Assembly (NCBI RefSeq): GCF_004006395.2 | Contig: NZ_CP029758.2 | Span: 4,402,001-4,466,000 of the forward strand | Direction: 5' to 3' | Origin: Clostridium sp. AWRP | GTDB lineage: Bacteria > Bacillota > Clostridia > Clostridiales > Clostridiaceae | DNA length: 64,000 nt | Part shown: positions 9,030 to 17,358 of the stretch, piece after piece | Layout of the letters: each line of letters begins with the position of its first letter | Position numbering within the stretch: position 1 is the stretch's first letter | The notes under the pieces: generated by a model | What the model saw: only the letters and a program-made list of their open reading frames with translations | Database searches by the model: none | Told to the model about the DNA's origin: nothing | Translations under genes and position numbers: made by a program

Positions 9030-10400
9030 TTATTTCTTTAATCCTTTTTTATATACCCAATTTTCTTTATTTATTTGTCGAGCCCTAGCTACTGCTAATG
9101 CTCCTTCTGGAACTTCATCTGTTATTGTAGAACCTGCTGCTATATAAGTATCGTCGTTAACCTTAACTGGAGAGATCAAATTTGTATTACATCCTATAAA
9201 TGAATTGTTTCCAATTAACGTCTTATTCTTTTTCTTTCCATCATAATTTACTACAACAGTTCCACATCCAAAATTGCATCCACTTCCAACTTCCGCATCT
9301 CCTATATATGTCAAATGAGACACTTTTGTCTTATCCCCTATAGTTGACTTCTTTACTTCCACAAAATCACCTATTCTTACAGACTTACCTATTGTACTTT
9401 CAGGCCTTATGTATGCAAAAGGTCCTACAGTAGTACTTTCCCCTATAGTACTATCTAGTATTACTGAACTTTGAATTGTTACATTATTTTGTATTACACT
9501 ATTTTGTATTCTAGAATTAGGATACAATGTACAATTTTCGCCCACTACAGTATTACCTTGAAGTACATTTCCAGGATACACTATAGTATCTTTACCTATT
9601 TTAACGTCTAACTCTATGTAAGTATTATCAACATCAATAAGCGTAACACCATTTTCCATATGTTTTGTATTTATTCTTTTTCTCATAATTCTTTCAGCTT
9701 CTGAAAGCTGAACCCTTGAATTAACTCCCATAGTTTCCTCAAATGGAATTGGTAATGCCCCAACCTTTTTTTCTTGACCTTTCAATATTTCTATAACATC
9801 AGTCAGATAATATTCGCCTTGAGCATTATCATTATGTATTTTATCTAGGCTTTCCGTTAAACTCTCTATGTCAAAACAGTACATTCCTGAATTTATTTCA
9901 TTTACTCTAAGTTCTTCCTGTGAACAATCTTTATGCTCAACTATTTTAGATACTTCTCCACTTTTTTCTCTAATAATTCTTCCATATCCAGAAGGATCTT
10001 TCACCAAAGAAGTTAGTATAGTAGCTTTATATCCACCTTCATTATGAAAACTTAGCATCTTTTTTATAGTATCCTCTTTTATTAAAGGCGCATCTCCTGT
10101 AAATACAGCTACAGTTCCCTTTTTATCCTTTAAAAAGCTTGCCGAACATAAAACCGCATTTCCTGTACCCAATTGCTTTTCCTGAAAAGAATAACTTACA
10201 TTCCTACTTTCAGTATGTTTTTTTACCTCATCTGAACCTTTGCCAATTACCACATCTATATTTTCTATTTGTGCTTTCTTTACAGTATCAATAACTATAT
10301 TAACCATTTCTCTTCCGCAAACCCTATGAAGTACTTTAGGATTAGATGACTTCATCCTTTTTCCTTCTCCAGCCGCCAATATTATAGCACAATTATACAT
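9030..10400 (-). CDS. glmU: Bifunctional UDP-GlcNAc pyrophosphorylase / GlcN-1-P acetyltransferase
   Basis: Carries out the last two steps of UDP-N-acetylglucosamine synthesis for peptidoglycan and other cell-wall polymers. The 456 residues divide into an N-terminal nucleotidyltransferase (about 1-230) with the signature LAAGEGKRMKSSNPKVLH, and a C-terminal left-handed beta helix (about 250-450) built of hexapeptide repeats and containing the acetyl-CoA-site motif FGCGTVVVNYDGKKK. It lies between spoVG and prs, as in many Firmicutes. Confidence 0.97.
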   Translation of the reverse strand: MYNCAIILAAGEGKRMKSSNPKVLHRVCGREMVNIVIDTVKKAQIENIDVVIGKGSDEVKKHTESRNVSYSFQEKQLGTGNAVLCSASFLKDKKGTVAVFTGDAPLIKEDTIKKMLSFHNEGGYKATILTSLVKDPSGYGRIIREKSGEVSKIVEHKDCSQEELRVNEINSGMYCFDIESLTESLDKIHNDNAQGEYYLTDVIEILKGQEKKVGALPIPFEETMGVNSRVQLSEAERIMRKRINTKHMENGVTLIDVDNTYIELDVKIGKDTIVYPGNVLQGNTVVGENCTLYPNSRIQNSVIQNNVTIQSSVILDSTIGESTTVGPFAYIRPESTIGKSVRIGDFVEVKKSTIGDKTKVSHLTYIGDAEVGSGCNFGCGTVVVNYDGKKKNKTLIGNNSFIGCNTNLISPVKVNDDTYIAAGSTITDEVPEGALAVARARQINKENWVYKKGLKK

Positions 10401-10544
10401 TTTAACACCTCTTTATGGTTATAAGCTTCAATTTTATACATTATATTATTAAAACATCCTATAATATTATATTTTATATGAAAGTTATTTGCAACCTTAT
10501 AAATAACTTTCGGATAATAATTTTAAACGTATTTTGAAAATTAT

Positions 10545-10592
10545 TAAGGAATAATAAAAGGGAGTATAAATACTCCCTTTTATTATTCCTTA
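10545..10592 (-). terminator. Strong terminator at the end of spoVG
   Basis: A perfect 22-pair stem with a 4-base loop; its left half includes the last codons of spoVG. The inner hairpin AAAAGGGAGTA/TACTCCCTTTT followed by TTATTATT is a classic rho-independent terminator on the minus strand. It separates spoVG from glmU, although readthrough is possible. Confidence 0.85.
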
Positions 10593-10873
10593 ACCTTTTC
10601 TTCGGTAACAGTTTCTTCACTTTTTACTTTTTCATACTCATCAAGAATTGCCTTTTGTATCTTCTCCCTTGTTTGAGTATTTATAGGGTGAGCAATGTCT
10701 TTAAACTCTCCATCAGGAGTCTTTCTACTTGGCATTGCTATAAAAAGACCATTTTGACCTTCTATAACTTTTATATCGTGAACTACGAATTCGTTATCAA
10801 AGGTTACTGAAACAATAGCTTTCATCTTACCCTCTGCTGCAATTTTTCTTACCCTAACGTCTGTAATTTGCAT
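10583..10873 (-). CDS. spoVG: SpoVG, RNA/DNA-binding sporulation and septation regulator
   Basis: A small regulatory protein of 96 residues that matches SpoVG along its length (MQITDVRVRKI at the start, VSVTFDNEFVVHDIKVIEG, and the conserved FKDIAHPINTQTREKI). In Bacillus and Staphylococcus SpoVG affects sporulation, septation, capsule and virulence genes and binds nucleic acids. A GGAGGTGG site lies upstream of the ATG. A sequence matching the sigma-H promoter consensus lies 35-61 bases before the start, in line with sigma-H control in Bacillus. The final codons lie in a terminator stem. Confidence 0.96.
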   Translation of the reverse strand: MQITDVRVRKIAAEGKMKAIVSVTFDNEFVVHDIKVIEGQNGLFIAMPSRKTPDGEFKDIAHPINTQTREKIQKAILDEYEKVKSEETVTEEKVKE

Positions 10874-10907
10874 ATAAATCCACCTCCAAGATGCTTATGT
10901 ATATACT

Positions 10908-10934
10908 ATTCTCTATATTTTGTATTTTTCCTTC
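10908..10934 (-). promoter_or_regulatory. Sigma-H-type promoter for spoVG
   Basis: Read on the minus strand, GAAGGAAAA, an 11-base spacer and AGAGAAT match the sigma-H consensus RnAGGAwWW-N11/12-RnnGAAT at every defined position. Its location just upstream of spoVG agrees with the known sigma-H dependence of spoVG in Bacillus. Activity here is inferred. Confidence 0.7.
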
Positions 10935-10947
10935 CTATTTTATTAAA

Positions 10948-10980
10948 AACTAATAAAATTTTTTGAAAATTTTATTAGTT
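10948..10980 (-). terminator. Rho-independent terminator after purR
   Basis: A 15-pair stem (AACTAATAAAATTTT and its complement, 3-base loop) that includes the purR stop and is followed on the minus strand by a U-rich tail. It separates purR transcription from the spoVG promoter. Confidence 0.8.
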
Positions 10981-11790
10981 AAACATTTCAGAAGGAAATA
11001 GAATTGCATTTCCATTTTCATCAATGCCTTTAAAATCAACTAGTGACACATAGTCTTTAACTAATTTGTTAGATATTTCTATATTGTCTATTAAAATTCC
11101 TATTCCTAAAAGTTCACTTTCAAATTCCTTCAAAAGATCTACTATACCTTTAGCAGTTCCTCCTGCCTTCATAAAGTCATCAATAAAAATACACTTGCTT
11201 CCCTTCTTCAATGCTTTCTTAGACAAAGACATATTTTGAATTCTTCCTGTAGAACCTGATACATAATTTATAGTTAAAGTAGAGCCTTCAGTAAATTTTG
11301 TTTCCCTTCTTACAACTACAAGTTGAACTCCCAGCATCCTCGCTACTTCATAAGCTAGCGGAATTCCCTTTGTCTCAACAGTAACTACATAATCAATATC
11401 CTTTTCTATAAAAATAGATGCCAATATCAATCCAGCAGTGTATATTATCTTAGGGTTAAACATTATATCTGTCATATATAAAAAATTCCCTGGTATTATT
11501 CTTTCTCTATCTTTCAAAATAATACATAATTTTTCAGCAAATTCCCTTTTCTTTTCATTTGACATGCCACATACATATTTAATTCCACCTGCTGCTCCTG
11601 ATACAGTATTTATTTTCCCCATATCCAATTTATTTAAAGTATCCTTCACTACTACAATATCCTCACTTACAGTAGATTTTGCAGTGTTAAACATTTCTGT
11701 GAAGTTATTCAAACCCATTATTTTATTAGGATTTTCAAGTAAAATTTTTGTTACTGCAGCTATTCTCTGATTTCTACTAAACTTTTGCAT
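10975..11790 (-). CDS. purR: PurR-type regulator of purine genes
   Basis: A Gram-positive PurR: an N-terminal winged-helix DNA-binding domain (about 1-70) joined to a phosphoribosyltransferase-like domain that senses PRPP. The PRPP motif CIFIDDFMKAGGTAKG is present near residue 195-210. At about 271 residues it has the family's usual length. I favour the ATG at 11790 (MQKFSRNQR) because GGGTGAT lies just before it; the ATG four codons upstream is an alternative. In Bacillus PurR represses purine genes and PRPP relieves repression; here it heads the group that ends with prs, the PRPP-producing enzyme. Confidence 0.94.
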   Translation of the reverse strand: MQKFSRNQRIAAVTKILLENPNKIMGLNNFTEMFNTAKSTVSEDIVVVKDTLNKLDMGKINTVSGAAGGIKYVCGMSNEKKREFAEKLCIILKDRERIIPGNFLYMTDIMFNPKIIYTAGLILASIFIEKDIDYVVTVETKGIPLAYEVARMLGVQLVVVRRETKFTEGSTLTINYVSGSTGRIQNMSLSKKALKKGSKCIFIDDFMKAGGTAKGIVDLLKEFESELLGIGILIDNIEISNKLVKDYVSLVDFKGIDENGNAILFPSEMFN

Positions 11791-11850
11791 TCTATCACCC
11801 ATCTATATAATTTTACGAATAATATGTTACTATTTTATTCTATTATTCAT

Positions 11851-11879
11851 ATTGTATTCTAAAAAATGTTATTTATCAA
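11851..11879 (-). promoter_or_regulatory. Sigma-A-type promoter for purR
   Basis: On the minus strand TTGATA (11879-11874), a 17-base spacer and TACAAT (11856-11851) form a good housekeeping promoter about 60 bases upstream of the purR start. Confidence 0.6.
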
Positions 11880-12053
11880 CACCTATTTACTACAAGCTCA
11901 ACTAGTAGTTTAAGAATTCATTGCTGTAAAATTTTTAAAAAGTTTAAAGTTCAAATATTGTAAATTATAAATTATATCCATAAAGTTATGCTTTTTAATT
12001 AATTTTTGTATATAATTATTAGATGAGTTAGTTAAATTAAAGGAGTGATTCAG

Positions 12054-13427
12054 TTGTCATTTGATTTTATAAAAAATAAGAGAGTACATTTTATAGGTAT
12101 AGGCGGAGTAAGCATGAGCGCTTTAGCTGAAATTTTAATAGAAAAGGGATCTAAAGTATCCGGTTCAGATATAAAAACTTCTCCTGCAATAGAAAAATTA
12201 GAATCCAAAGGAGCTACAATTTATATAGGACAAATCAGTGAAAATATAAAACCAGATATAGATTTAGTTATATATACTGCCGCAATCCAAAAAAATAATG
12301 AAGAATTTTTAAAAGCTAAAGCCTTGAACATTCCTCTAATGTCCAGAGCTGAGCTTTTAGGTCATATAATGAAGGGTCATAAGTATAATATAGCTGTAGC
12401 AGGTACCCATGGTAAAACCACAACTACATCCATGCTGTCATGTATTACACTTAAAGCCGATTTAGATCCTACAATATTAGTAGGAGGAAACTTGGACAAT
12501 ATAAATGGGAATGTAAGAATAGGAAACAGCCCTTATTTCATTACTGAAGCTTGTGAATACAAAGGATCTTTTCTGAAGTTTTTCCCATCCATAGGCGTAA
12601 TTTTAAATATAGATGCTGATCATCTTGATTATTATAAAGACATAGACGATATACAAAATGCCTTTATAAAATTTGCAAATCTAATTCCAAAAGAAGGATA
12701 CTTAGTTTGTTGTGCGGACGATGTAAGAATGAAAAATGTTATATCAAGCGTTAACTGCAGCGTATTAACTTATGGAATTAATACTGGTGACATTACAGCT
12801 AAAAATATACGTTTTGATGAAAAAAGTTGTGCATCCTTTGATATATATAAAAATGATGTTAAAATATCATCTTTACACTTGAATGTTCCAGGTAAACACA
12901 ATATATTAAATGCACTGGCAAGTACAGCTGTATCTTTAATCTTAGATATATCCACTGATAACATAAAAATGGGATTGGAAAACTTTAAAGGTACTCACAG
13001 AAGATTTGAGTTGAAGGGTAAAAAGGAAGGCATAACAGTAATAGACGATTATGCTCATCATCCTACTGAGATAAAAGCAACTTTAAATGCTGCTATAAAT
13101 TACCCTCATAAGAGAATAATTTGTGTATTTCAGCCCCATACTTTTTCACGAACTATAAGCTTATTTAAAAAATTTACTGAGGCTTTCGACAACGTAGATG
13201 AACTAATTTTAGCAAATATATATCCTGCAAGAGAAAAAGACACTGGCAAGGTAAGTTCTGCTATGTTAGCTAAAGAAATTGCAAGACGTGGTATAAAGTG
13301 CACTAATATTCCAGATTTTAAATCCATAGTAGATTATTTAAAAACTGATTTAAAAGATGGAGACCTCTTTCTAACTGTAGGTGCAGGAGATGTATTTAAA
13401 GTAGGAGAAATGTATTTAAGCAAATAA
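12054..13427 (+). CDS. murC: UDP-N-acetylmuramate-L-alanine ligase
   Basis: Adds L-alanine to UDP-MurNAc, the first amino acid of the peptidoglycan stem peptide, with ATP hydrolysis. The 457-residue Mur ligase has the N-terminal Rossmann domain (VHFIGIGGVSMSALAEIL), the ATP loop GTHGKTTTT near residue 115, the TEACEYKGSF segment, and DDYAHHPTEI leading the C-terminal domain. I choose the TTG at 12054 because AGGAG lies 8 bases upstream; the GTG three codons earlier is inside that ribosome site. It is divergent from purR. Confidence 0.96.
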   Translation: MSFDFIKNKRVHFIGIGGVSMSALAEILIEKGSKVSGSDIKTSPAIEKLESKGATIYIGQISENIKPDIDLVIYTAAIQKNNEEFLKAKALNIPLMSRAELLGHIMKGHKYNIAVAGTHGKTTTTSMLSCITLKADLDPTILVGGNLDNINGNVRIGNSPYFITEACEYKGSFLKFFPSIGVILNIDADHLDYYKDIDDIQNAFIKFANLIPKEGYLVCCADDVRMKNVISSVNCSVLTYGINTGDITAKNIRFDEKSCASFDIYKNDVKISSLHLNVPGKHNILNALASTAVSLILDISTDNIKMGLENFKGTHRRFELKGKKEGITVIDDYAHHPTEIKATLNAAINYPHKRIICVFQPHTFSRTISLFKKFTEAFDNVDELILANIYPAREKDTGKVSSAMLAKEIARRGIKCTNIPDFKSIVDYLKTDLKDGDLFLTVGAGDVFKVGEMYLSK

Positions 13428-13444
13428 TTTGAGTGTAAAATGCC

Positions 13445-13487
13445 CCCAATAGGGTAATACTATAGATTAATAAACCTATTGGAGGTG
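13445..13487 (+). promoter_or_regulatory. Hairpin touching the ribosome site of the next gene
   Basis: CCAATAGG (13446-13453) pairs perfectly with CCTATTGG (13475-13482), and the right arm takes in the first two bases of the GGAGGTG ribosome site. It may limit translation of the small membrane protein or act as a weak terminator after murC; there is no T-run. Confidence 0.35.
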
Positions 13488-13493
13488 TTTTAT

Positions 13494-13814
13494 TTGAAAA
13501 ATTTTTTAATATCTGCTTCAGTAGACGTAATTTTAATTCTATTATCATATTTTTTGTTTCAAAAAATAATAAGTGGCCCTACAAGGCACAAACTATATAA
13601 AAAGTTTTTTAGTTCTTTTGCTAAATTTGTAATTTATATTTTTATAATCAGCATACTTTTAACAGGTATAACTGCACTAATATTATATAGAACCTCTTAC
13701 ATAGCTTATATAAATATAATATCACCTGCCCTAGTATCAGTACTAGTTGGATTTCTCATGTCTACAGTTCCTACAAGAGGGGAAGGGGATAATGAGGATA
13801 AAATGAGCATATGA
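13494..13814 (+). CDS. Small membrane protein of unknown function
   Basis: A 106-residue protein that I do not recognise beyond its being a membrane protein. Hydrophobic segments lie near residues 4-22, 42-63 and 71-92, with a positively charged stretch between the first two (GPTRHKLYKKFF) and an acidic tail. The TTG at 13494 is chosen because GGAGGTG ends 6 bases before it; the longer frame upstream would start inside the hairpin. It follows murC by 66 bases on the same strand and may share its transcript. Confidence 0.7.
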   Translation: MKNFLISASVDVILILLSYFLFQKIISGPTRHKLYKKFFSSFAKFVIYIFIISILLTGITALILYRTSYIAYINIISPALVSVLVGFLMSTVPTRGEGDNEDKMSI

Positions 13815-13841
13815 TACTCTATTTGGAATTAGTAAATTAAG

Positions 13842-14020
13842 AACTTTGCGAAACAAAGCTTTTGAAAATAACAAAGTTCAAATAACAAAGAACAGATAAA
13901 GATTATTTCCCTCGTACCTTAGGGAATCTATAATTTTAATATTTTCTGACGTTAGGAAGAAAATTATCCTTATTTGATATTTGAACTTTGCACTTTGTTC
14001 TTTAAAAAGATTGTTTCGCA
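13842..14020. repeat. Palindromic dispersed repeat (MITE-like), copy 1
   Basis: Nested inverted repeats bound this stretch: TTGCGAAACAA (from 13847) against TTGTTTCGCAA (to about 14020), and AAAGTTCAAATA (13874) against TATTTGAACTTT (to 13989). The core around 13921-13966 (GGAATCTATAATTTTAATAT and TTTTCTGACGTTAGGA) recurs in inverse orientation at 63433-63490. The right end supplies the last eight codons of the CPBP fragment. A non-autonomous insertion element is the likeliest explanation. Confidence 0.6.
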
Positions 14021-14298
14021 ATGTTTTTATCTTTATATATCCTAATAAAACAAATTATAGCTAACACTACAAAACCAATGATTCCAATAACGCCTGTTAA
14101 TAAGGTCGCTTTCCAGGGTGAAAAAATTTTACATAACTTAGGAAGTAAGTAACCTCGCCAGGCAAATTCTTCACCAAAGCATTGAGCAAGACACATTATG
14201 GGATTTATCGCCACTGCAACTGGAATCATTTTAAAAAGAAGTTTGTAATATCCATCTAATGATGATGCTTTATATTCTAATGTTTCTCTTTTACTCAT
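14002..14298 (-). pseudogene. CPBP-family membrane protease fragment
   Basis: A 98-residue remnant of a CPBP (Abi, CAAX protease-like) membrane metalloprotease. The diagnostic glutamate motif FGEEFAWRGYLLPKL is intact, but the protein is about a third of normal length. The N-terminal helices are missing, and just after WKATLLTGVI the text jumps to a terminal helix, so the second His motif is lost. Its C-terminal eight residues (KNIAKQSF) are encoded by the palindromic repeat. It overlaps the preceding reading frame by four bases. Almost certainly non-functional. Confidence 0.7.
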
Positions 14299-15085
14299 AG
14301 TTCCTTTTCCTTTCTTTTTATTAATAATGCAATTTCTGCAATTGATAATACAACTGCCATAATTAAAAGTATCATTGTGGTGATAAGAATAATATTTCCG
14401 TTTACATATTTACCTGTCCATACATTAAAATTGTATTTCTGCAGTGCAAATGGCTTGTGAACAATAATAGTAGCTAATACACTATTGATTAGAAATATAT
14501 ACACTGCGCTAATTGCAAAACAAATAGCGGCTCTAAAAAGTGCATTTATTTTTATATAGCGAATAGTAACTAAGAACATCCAAGGTAACAATAATGCAAC
14601 CAGCGTAACTGGACATACAACTGTAAAAGAAAACAATAACGATGTAAAAGACACCAAAAACTAATTTTCTCTCGTATAGATGCAGCATACCAAAAGCAGA
14701 GCATTTAGAGATATAAAGAAGCCAATAAGTGTTATAAGTGCTCTGTTTTTTTCAAACATCAAAGGCAAAGATGTAAGTGAAAAAGCCACTGCTATAGCCG
14801 TGAGTACAATGAAAAACCAGGATAGGGTATGGCTAGTTGCCAAATTACAGATAGAACATACTAGCAAAGTAACCCCATATATAATGTAAAATACCATTTT
14901 ATAAGTTTTTATTGCTCTTTTTAACTTCATAGCCTGTCTTTCAATTTCATGCTGATGTAAATCCTCGCTAGCTGTAATAAGCTCATGTTCACTGATCTTC
15001 AGAGCATCACATATACTTAATATAAGAGATATATCAGGATATGAAATACCTACTCGACTGTTAAGCCACCTGCCTATTTTAGGCG
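14295..15085 (-). pseudogene. HTH-domain membrane protein, truncated and interrupted by an amber stop
   Basis: One reading frame is open from about 15085 down to 14295 except for a single TAG at 14661-14663. It encodes the end of an XRE-type HTH (GRWLNSRV..YPDISLILSICDALKISEHEL), a charged linker, and then six or so hydrophobic segments. The first 20-25 residues of the HTH are missing where the frame meets the transposase relic near 15085. Both halves look like parts of one regulator-plus-membrane protein. The adjoining CPBP fragment was probably its operon partner. Confidence 0.65.
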
Positions 15086-15104
15086 TTTAACCTAGAAACC
15101 CTAT

Positions 15105-15722
15105 ATGAGTCACTTGTCTGCGGATTACTGCAGTTCCTGGAGTTTTCCCAAAATTAAAATTCACGTCAAAGCTGTCCCGCTAAGTGGACAAACTGCCCAT
15201 GCTTTATCAGAAACACATGGCATAAAGATTTTACACACAACGATTGCTAATTATACTGTGACTTATGCCTCAGTTATTAAACCTTTTACAGATACTTTTG
15301 ACTATAAACCTTCTAAAATTCTTTCTGCTGATGAAACTTATATCAAGGTTAAAGGCATAAAACACTACGTTTGGATTGTCATGGATGCCTATAAAAAGTC
15401 TATTCTTGGCTACCAGGTGTCCAATACTAGTTCTGTAGGTCCTTGTATTCTAGCCATGCATATGGCTTTTTAAAAGTTCAAACAGTTTCCAAATAAAGAT
15501 CTAAAATTTATTGCAGATGGTTAAGCGCTTAACCGCACCTTCAAGTCTTCCTACTGTGTTACTTGTAGTTATAGAGGTGAAAATGGTGCTCTTTATGATG
15601 TTTCTCTTTGGGTTGCCTATTATAATTTTCTACGACGCAATCCTTATAACTACTGAAATCCACTAAATGAGTTGGATATTTTAAGTCATGCAGACAACAT
15701 GCCTGCCAAGTGGCGTTTCTAA
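15105..15722 (+). pseudogene. Decayed DDE transposase relic
   Basis: The frame from 15105 encodes a DDE transposase core (KILSADETYIKVKGIKHYVWIVMDAYKKS read in two pieces), then meets in-frame stops at 15471, about 15523 and about 15656 before ending at 15720-15722. The conserved later parts (KFIADG, WVAYYNFLRRNP, MPAKWR) stay in the same frame, so the copy decayed by point mutation rather than frameshift. It belongs with the IS6-like or related integrase-fold insertion sequences; I cannot fix the family. Its left edge truncates the HTH-membrane gene. Confidence 0.75.
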
Positions 15723-15898
15723 CAATAAAACCCTATTTTAGGAAAAATTCACAACCGCCTAAGCTCTTAATGGACTGTTTTATTCTTTTTACTCAATTTT
15801 ATAAATCTGTAGGCAATTTTCAAGTTTATTTTTAACTTATCCACAAGTAGTATTTAGTCATTTCTGAAAAAATAGGGGAACTCTAATTTACAAGTATC

Positions 15899-15925
15899 TT
15901 GTCTTTTTTTTATATATGGTATAAA
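15899..15925 (+). promoter_or_regulatory. Probable promoter of the tRNA-Pro gene
   Basis: TTGTCT (15899-15904) and TATAAA (15920-15925) lie 15 bases apart just before the tRNA. The spacing is short, so this is moderate evidence only. Confidence 0.4.
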
Positions 15926-15937
15926 ATAGCATATAAG

Positions 15938-16013
15938 CGGGGTGTAGCGCAGATGGTAGCGCGCTTGCTTCGGGAGCAAGAGGTCGCAGGTTCAAATCCT
16001 GTCACTCCGACCA
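15938..16013 (+). tRNA. tRNA-Pro (CGG)
   Basis: A complete 76-base cloverleaf. The acceptor stem is CGGGGTG/CACTCCG (one G-U pair), the anticodon stem CTTGC/GCAAG encloses loop TTCGGGA with anticodon CGG, and the T loop is GGTTCAAATCC. CCA is encoded. The 3' 50 bases are the prophage attachment core, so integration has rebuilt an intact tRNA. Confidence 0.95.
15964..16013 (+). other. attL, left prophage attachment site
   Basis: The 50 bases from the anticodon stem to the CCA end of tRNA-Pro are repeated exactly at 54408-54457. This is the standard tRNA 3'-end target of tyrosine integrases. Confidence 0.93.
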
Positions 16014-16064
16014 TTGATATAGATAGGTTGAGTGCAAGTTAAGTTTATTGGTATTTTTAATAAT

Positions 16065-16085
16065 ACCCACCTTTCACCCACCTTT
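16065..16085 (+). repeat. Putative integrase arm-type sites, left end
   Basis: Two ACCCACCTTT copies in tandem, 52 bases inside attL. The same 21-base block with one change is at 54276-54296, right after the integrase stop, in the same orientation. Paired repeats just inside both att sites are typical of integrase arm-binding sites. Confidence 0.6.
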
Positions 16086-16115
16086 TCTCAAATTTATATA
16101 AAGTTTATAGAATAA

Positions 16116-16146
16116 AAAACTCCAGCTTATTTTTAGCTGGAGTTTT
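16116..16146 (-). terminator. Terminator at the left end of the prophage
   Basis: A 12-pair stem (AAAACTCCAGCT and complement, 7-base loop) followed on the minus strand by a T-run. It ends leftward transcription before the attachment site and tRNA. Confidence 0.85.
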
Positions 16147-16186
16147 CCCTAACCTCTATTATTGTATTTTTGTAACTCAAAAATTT

Positions 16187-16837
16187 TTAATTAAGTTTGA
16201 CAATAACTTGTCCAGAACTAATTAAAGAAGCATCAAATTCCAGCTCCAATCCCGTCGTACCTTTAGGGACCTCAACTACATATACGCCTGTTATTTTTCT
16301 GCCAGCTCCAACATCACCATCTAATTGTCCAGCATTAGCAGCGCTTTGTCCTGTTAAAGAATATTCACACTGCCTTCCATCTTTATCTACTACTTTAAAC
16401 ATTGCAATTGATGATACTGTTTTCTGTTCTTTAGATATGTTTTCTACAGTACAATCTACAGCAATAAATTCATTTCCATCTTTAGGCTTATCCATGTCAG
16501 TCTCTGAAACATTATATACTTTATTAACAGTTATTTTGTAATCTTTTAACTGTACCACATCTCCAACTTTAAATGTTTTCGTTTCATTCTTTTTAGATTC
16601 TTCTTTTTGTGCTTGACTATTGGCACTAGTACTTTCGCCTACTTTAGTTCCCTGATTTTTATTACCACCCGTAGCAACGCCTATAATCCCAATAATAATT
16701 AATATCCCAATAATACTAAGAATTTTATGTTGCATGAAAAAATTTCTCTGGTCTTTGCCACAATGTGGACATTTTTTAGCACCTTTTGCAATATCAGCTC
16801 CACAAGCTTTGCACTTTGTCATATTTTTATTTTCCAA
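16187..16837 (-). CDS. Zinc-ribbon, membrane-anchored DUF4352-like protein
   Basis: A 216-residue protein with three parts: an N-terminal zinc ribbon (CKACGADIAKGAKKCPHCG, residues about 9-26), one membrane helix (about 38-56), a Ser/Lys/Gln-rich linker, and an extracytoplasmic beta domain (about 90-215) resembling DUF4352 (VGDVVQLKDYKITVNKV, FIAVDCTVENISKE). The TTG start follows AAGGGGG. It lies between the lysis genes and attL, where lysogenic-conversion genes often sit, and has its own terminator. A role in host surface change or superinfection exclusion is inference only. Confidence 0.75.
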   Translation of the reverse strand: MENKNMTKCKACGADIAKGAKKCPHCGKDQRNFFMQHKILSIIGILIIIGIIGVATGGNKNQGTKVGESTSANSQAQKEESKKNETKTFKVGDVVQLKDYKITVNKVYNVSETDMDKPKDGNEFIAVDCTVENISKEQKTVSSIAMFKVVDKDGRQCEYSLTGQSAANAGQLDGDVGAGRKITGVYVVEVPKGTTGLELEFDASLISSGQVIVKLN

Positions 16838-16917
16838 TGTAAATCCCCCTTAATTATGTAATTTTAATTACATTGTAACAAAATATTCATATATTGTCTA
16901 TTTTGGAATAAAGAAAT

Positions 16918-16947
16918 AAGTCTAGCAAGATTTCTCCTACTAGACTT
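16918..16947 (-). terminator. Terminator after the small HTH gene
   Basis: AAGTCTAG pairs with CTAGACTT around a 14-base loop, followed on the minus strand by ATTTCTTTATT. It separates the HTH gene from the zinc-ribbon gene, implying that the latter has its own promoter. Confidence 0.55.
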
Positions 16948-16951
16948 AACA

Positions 16952-17164
16952 TTATCTTTTATAATATTTTTTTCTAAGGTCACTTTGCTCTAATTTTCTT
17001 TTCTCAACGTCTTCTCTTAAGTAAATTCCCTTTTTTATTGCTATTAATTTCCCTTGTCTATTCATATCAGAAAGACGTTGTTTACTTATACCTAAGTATT
17101 CTACAACTTCACTTGAATCCATAGTATTATCTTTAATTAATTTTATAAGCTCATCACGATCCAT
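16952..17164 (-). CDS. Small HTH protein, excisionase-like
   Basis: A 70-residue protein with a helix-turn-helix in the middle (SSEVVEYLGISKQRLSDMNRQGK) followed by KKGIYLREDVEKRKLE, the layout of MerR/excisionase-type DNA-binding domains. AAGGAG precedes the ATG. Its position close to attL could fit a recombination directionality factor, but a transcription regulator is as likely. The preceding small membrane frame stops three bases upstream. Confidence 0.6.
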   Translation of the reverse strand: MDRDELIKLIKDNTMDSSEVVEYLGISKQRLSDMNRQGKLIAIKKGIYLREDVEKRKLEQSDLRKKYYKR

Positions 17165-17167
17165 AAT

Positions 17168-17308
17168 TCACTCCTTGTTTTGCTTTTTTAATAACTTATT
17201 TTTTTCATCTTCTAATTTATTCTTTTTTAGTTTAACAAACATGATCCTACATCCTAATGTCACAATTATTATTCCACAAATTATCAAAGAAAAGTTTAAT
17301 ATTTTCAT
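17168..17308 (-). CDS. Possible small membrane peptide
   Basis: A 46-residue frame with one hydrophobic segment (SLIICGIIIVTLGC) followed by a Lys/Glu-rich helix. Its stop lies 3 bases before the next ATG and its 3' end carries that gene's ribosome site, which suggests coupling. Its own start lacks a clear ribosome site, so it may not be translated independently. Confidence 0.4.
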   Translation of the reverse strand: MKILNFSLIICGIIIVTLGCRIMFVKLKKNKLEDEKNKLLKKQNKE

Positions 17309-17358
17309 ATTATCGTGTATAATAAATAAGTAAATAAAATATTTTTTAGAGAGGGAAG

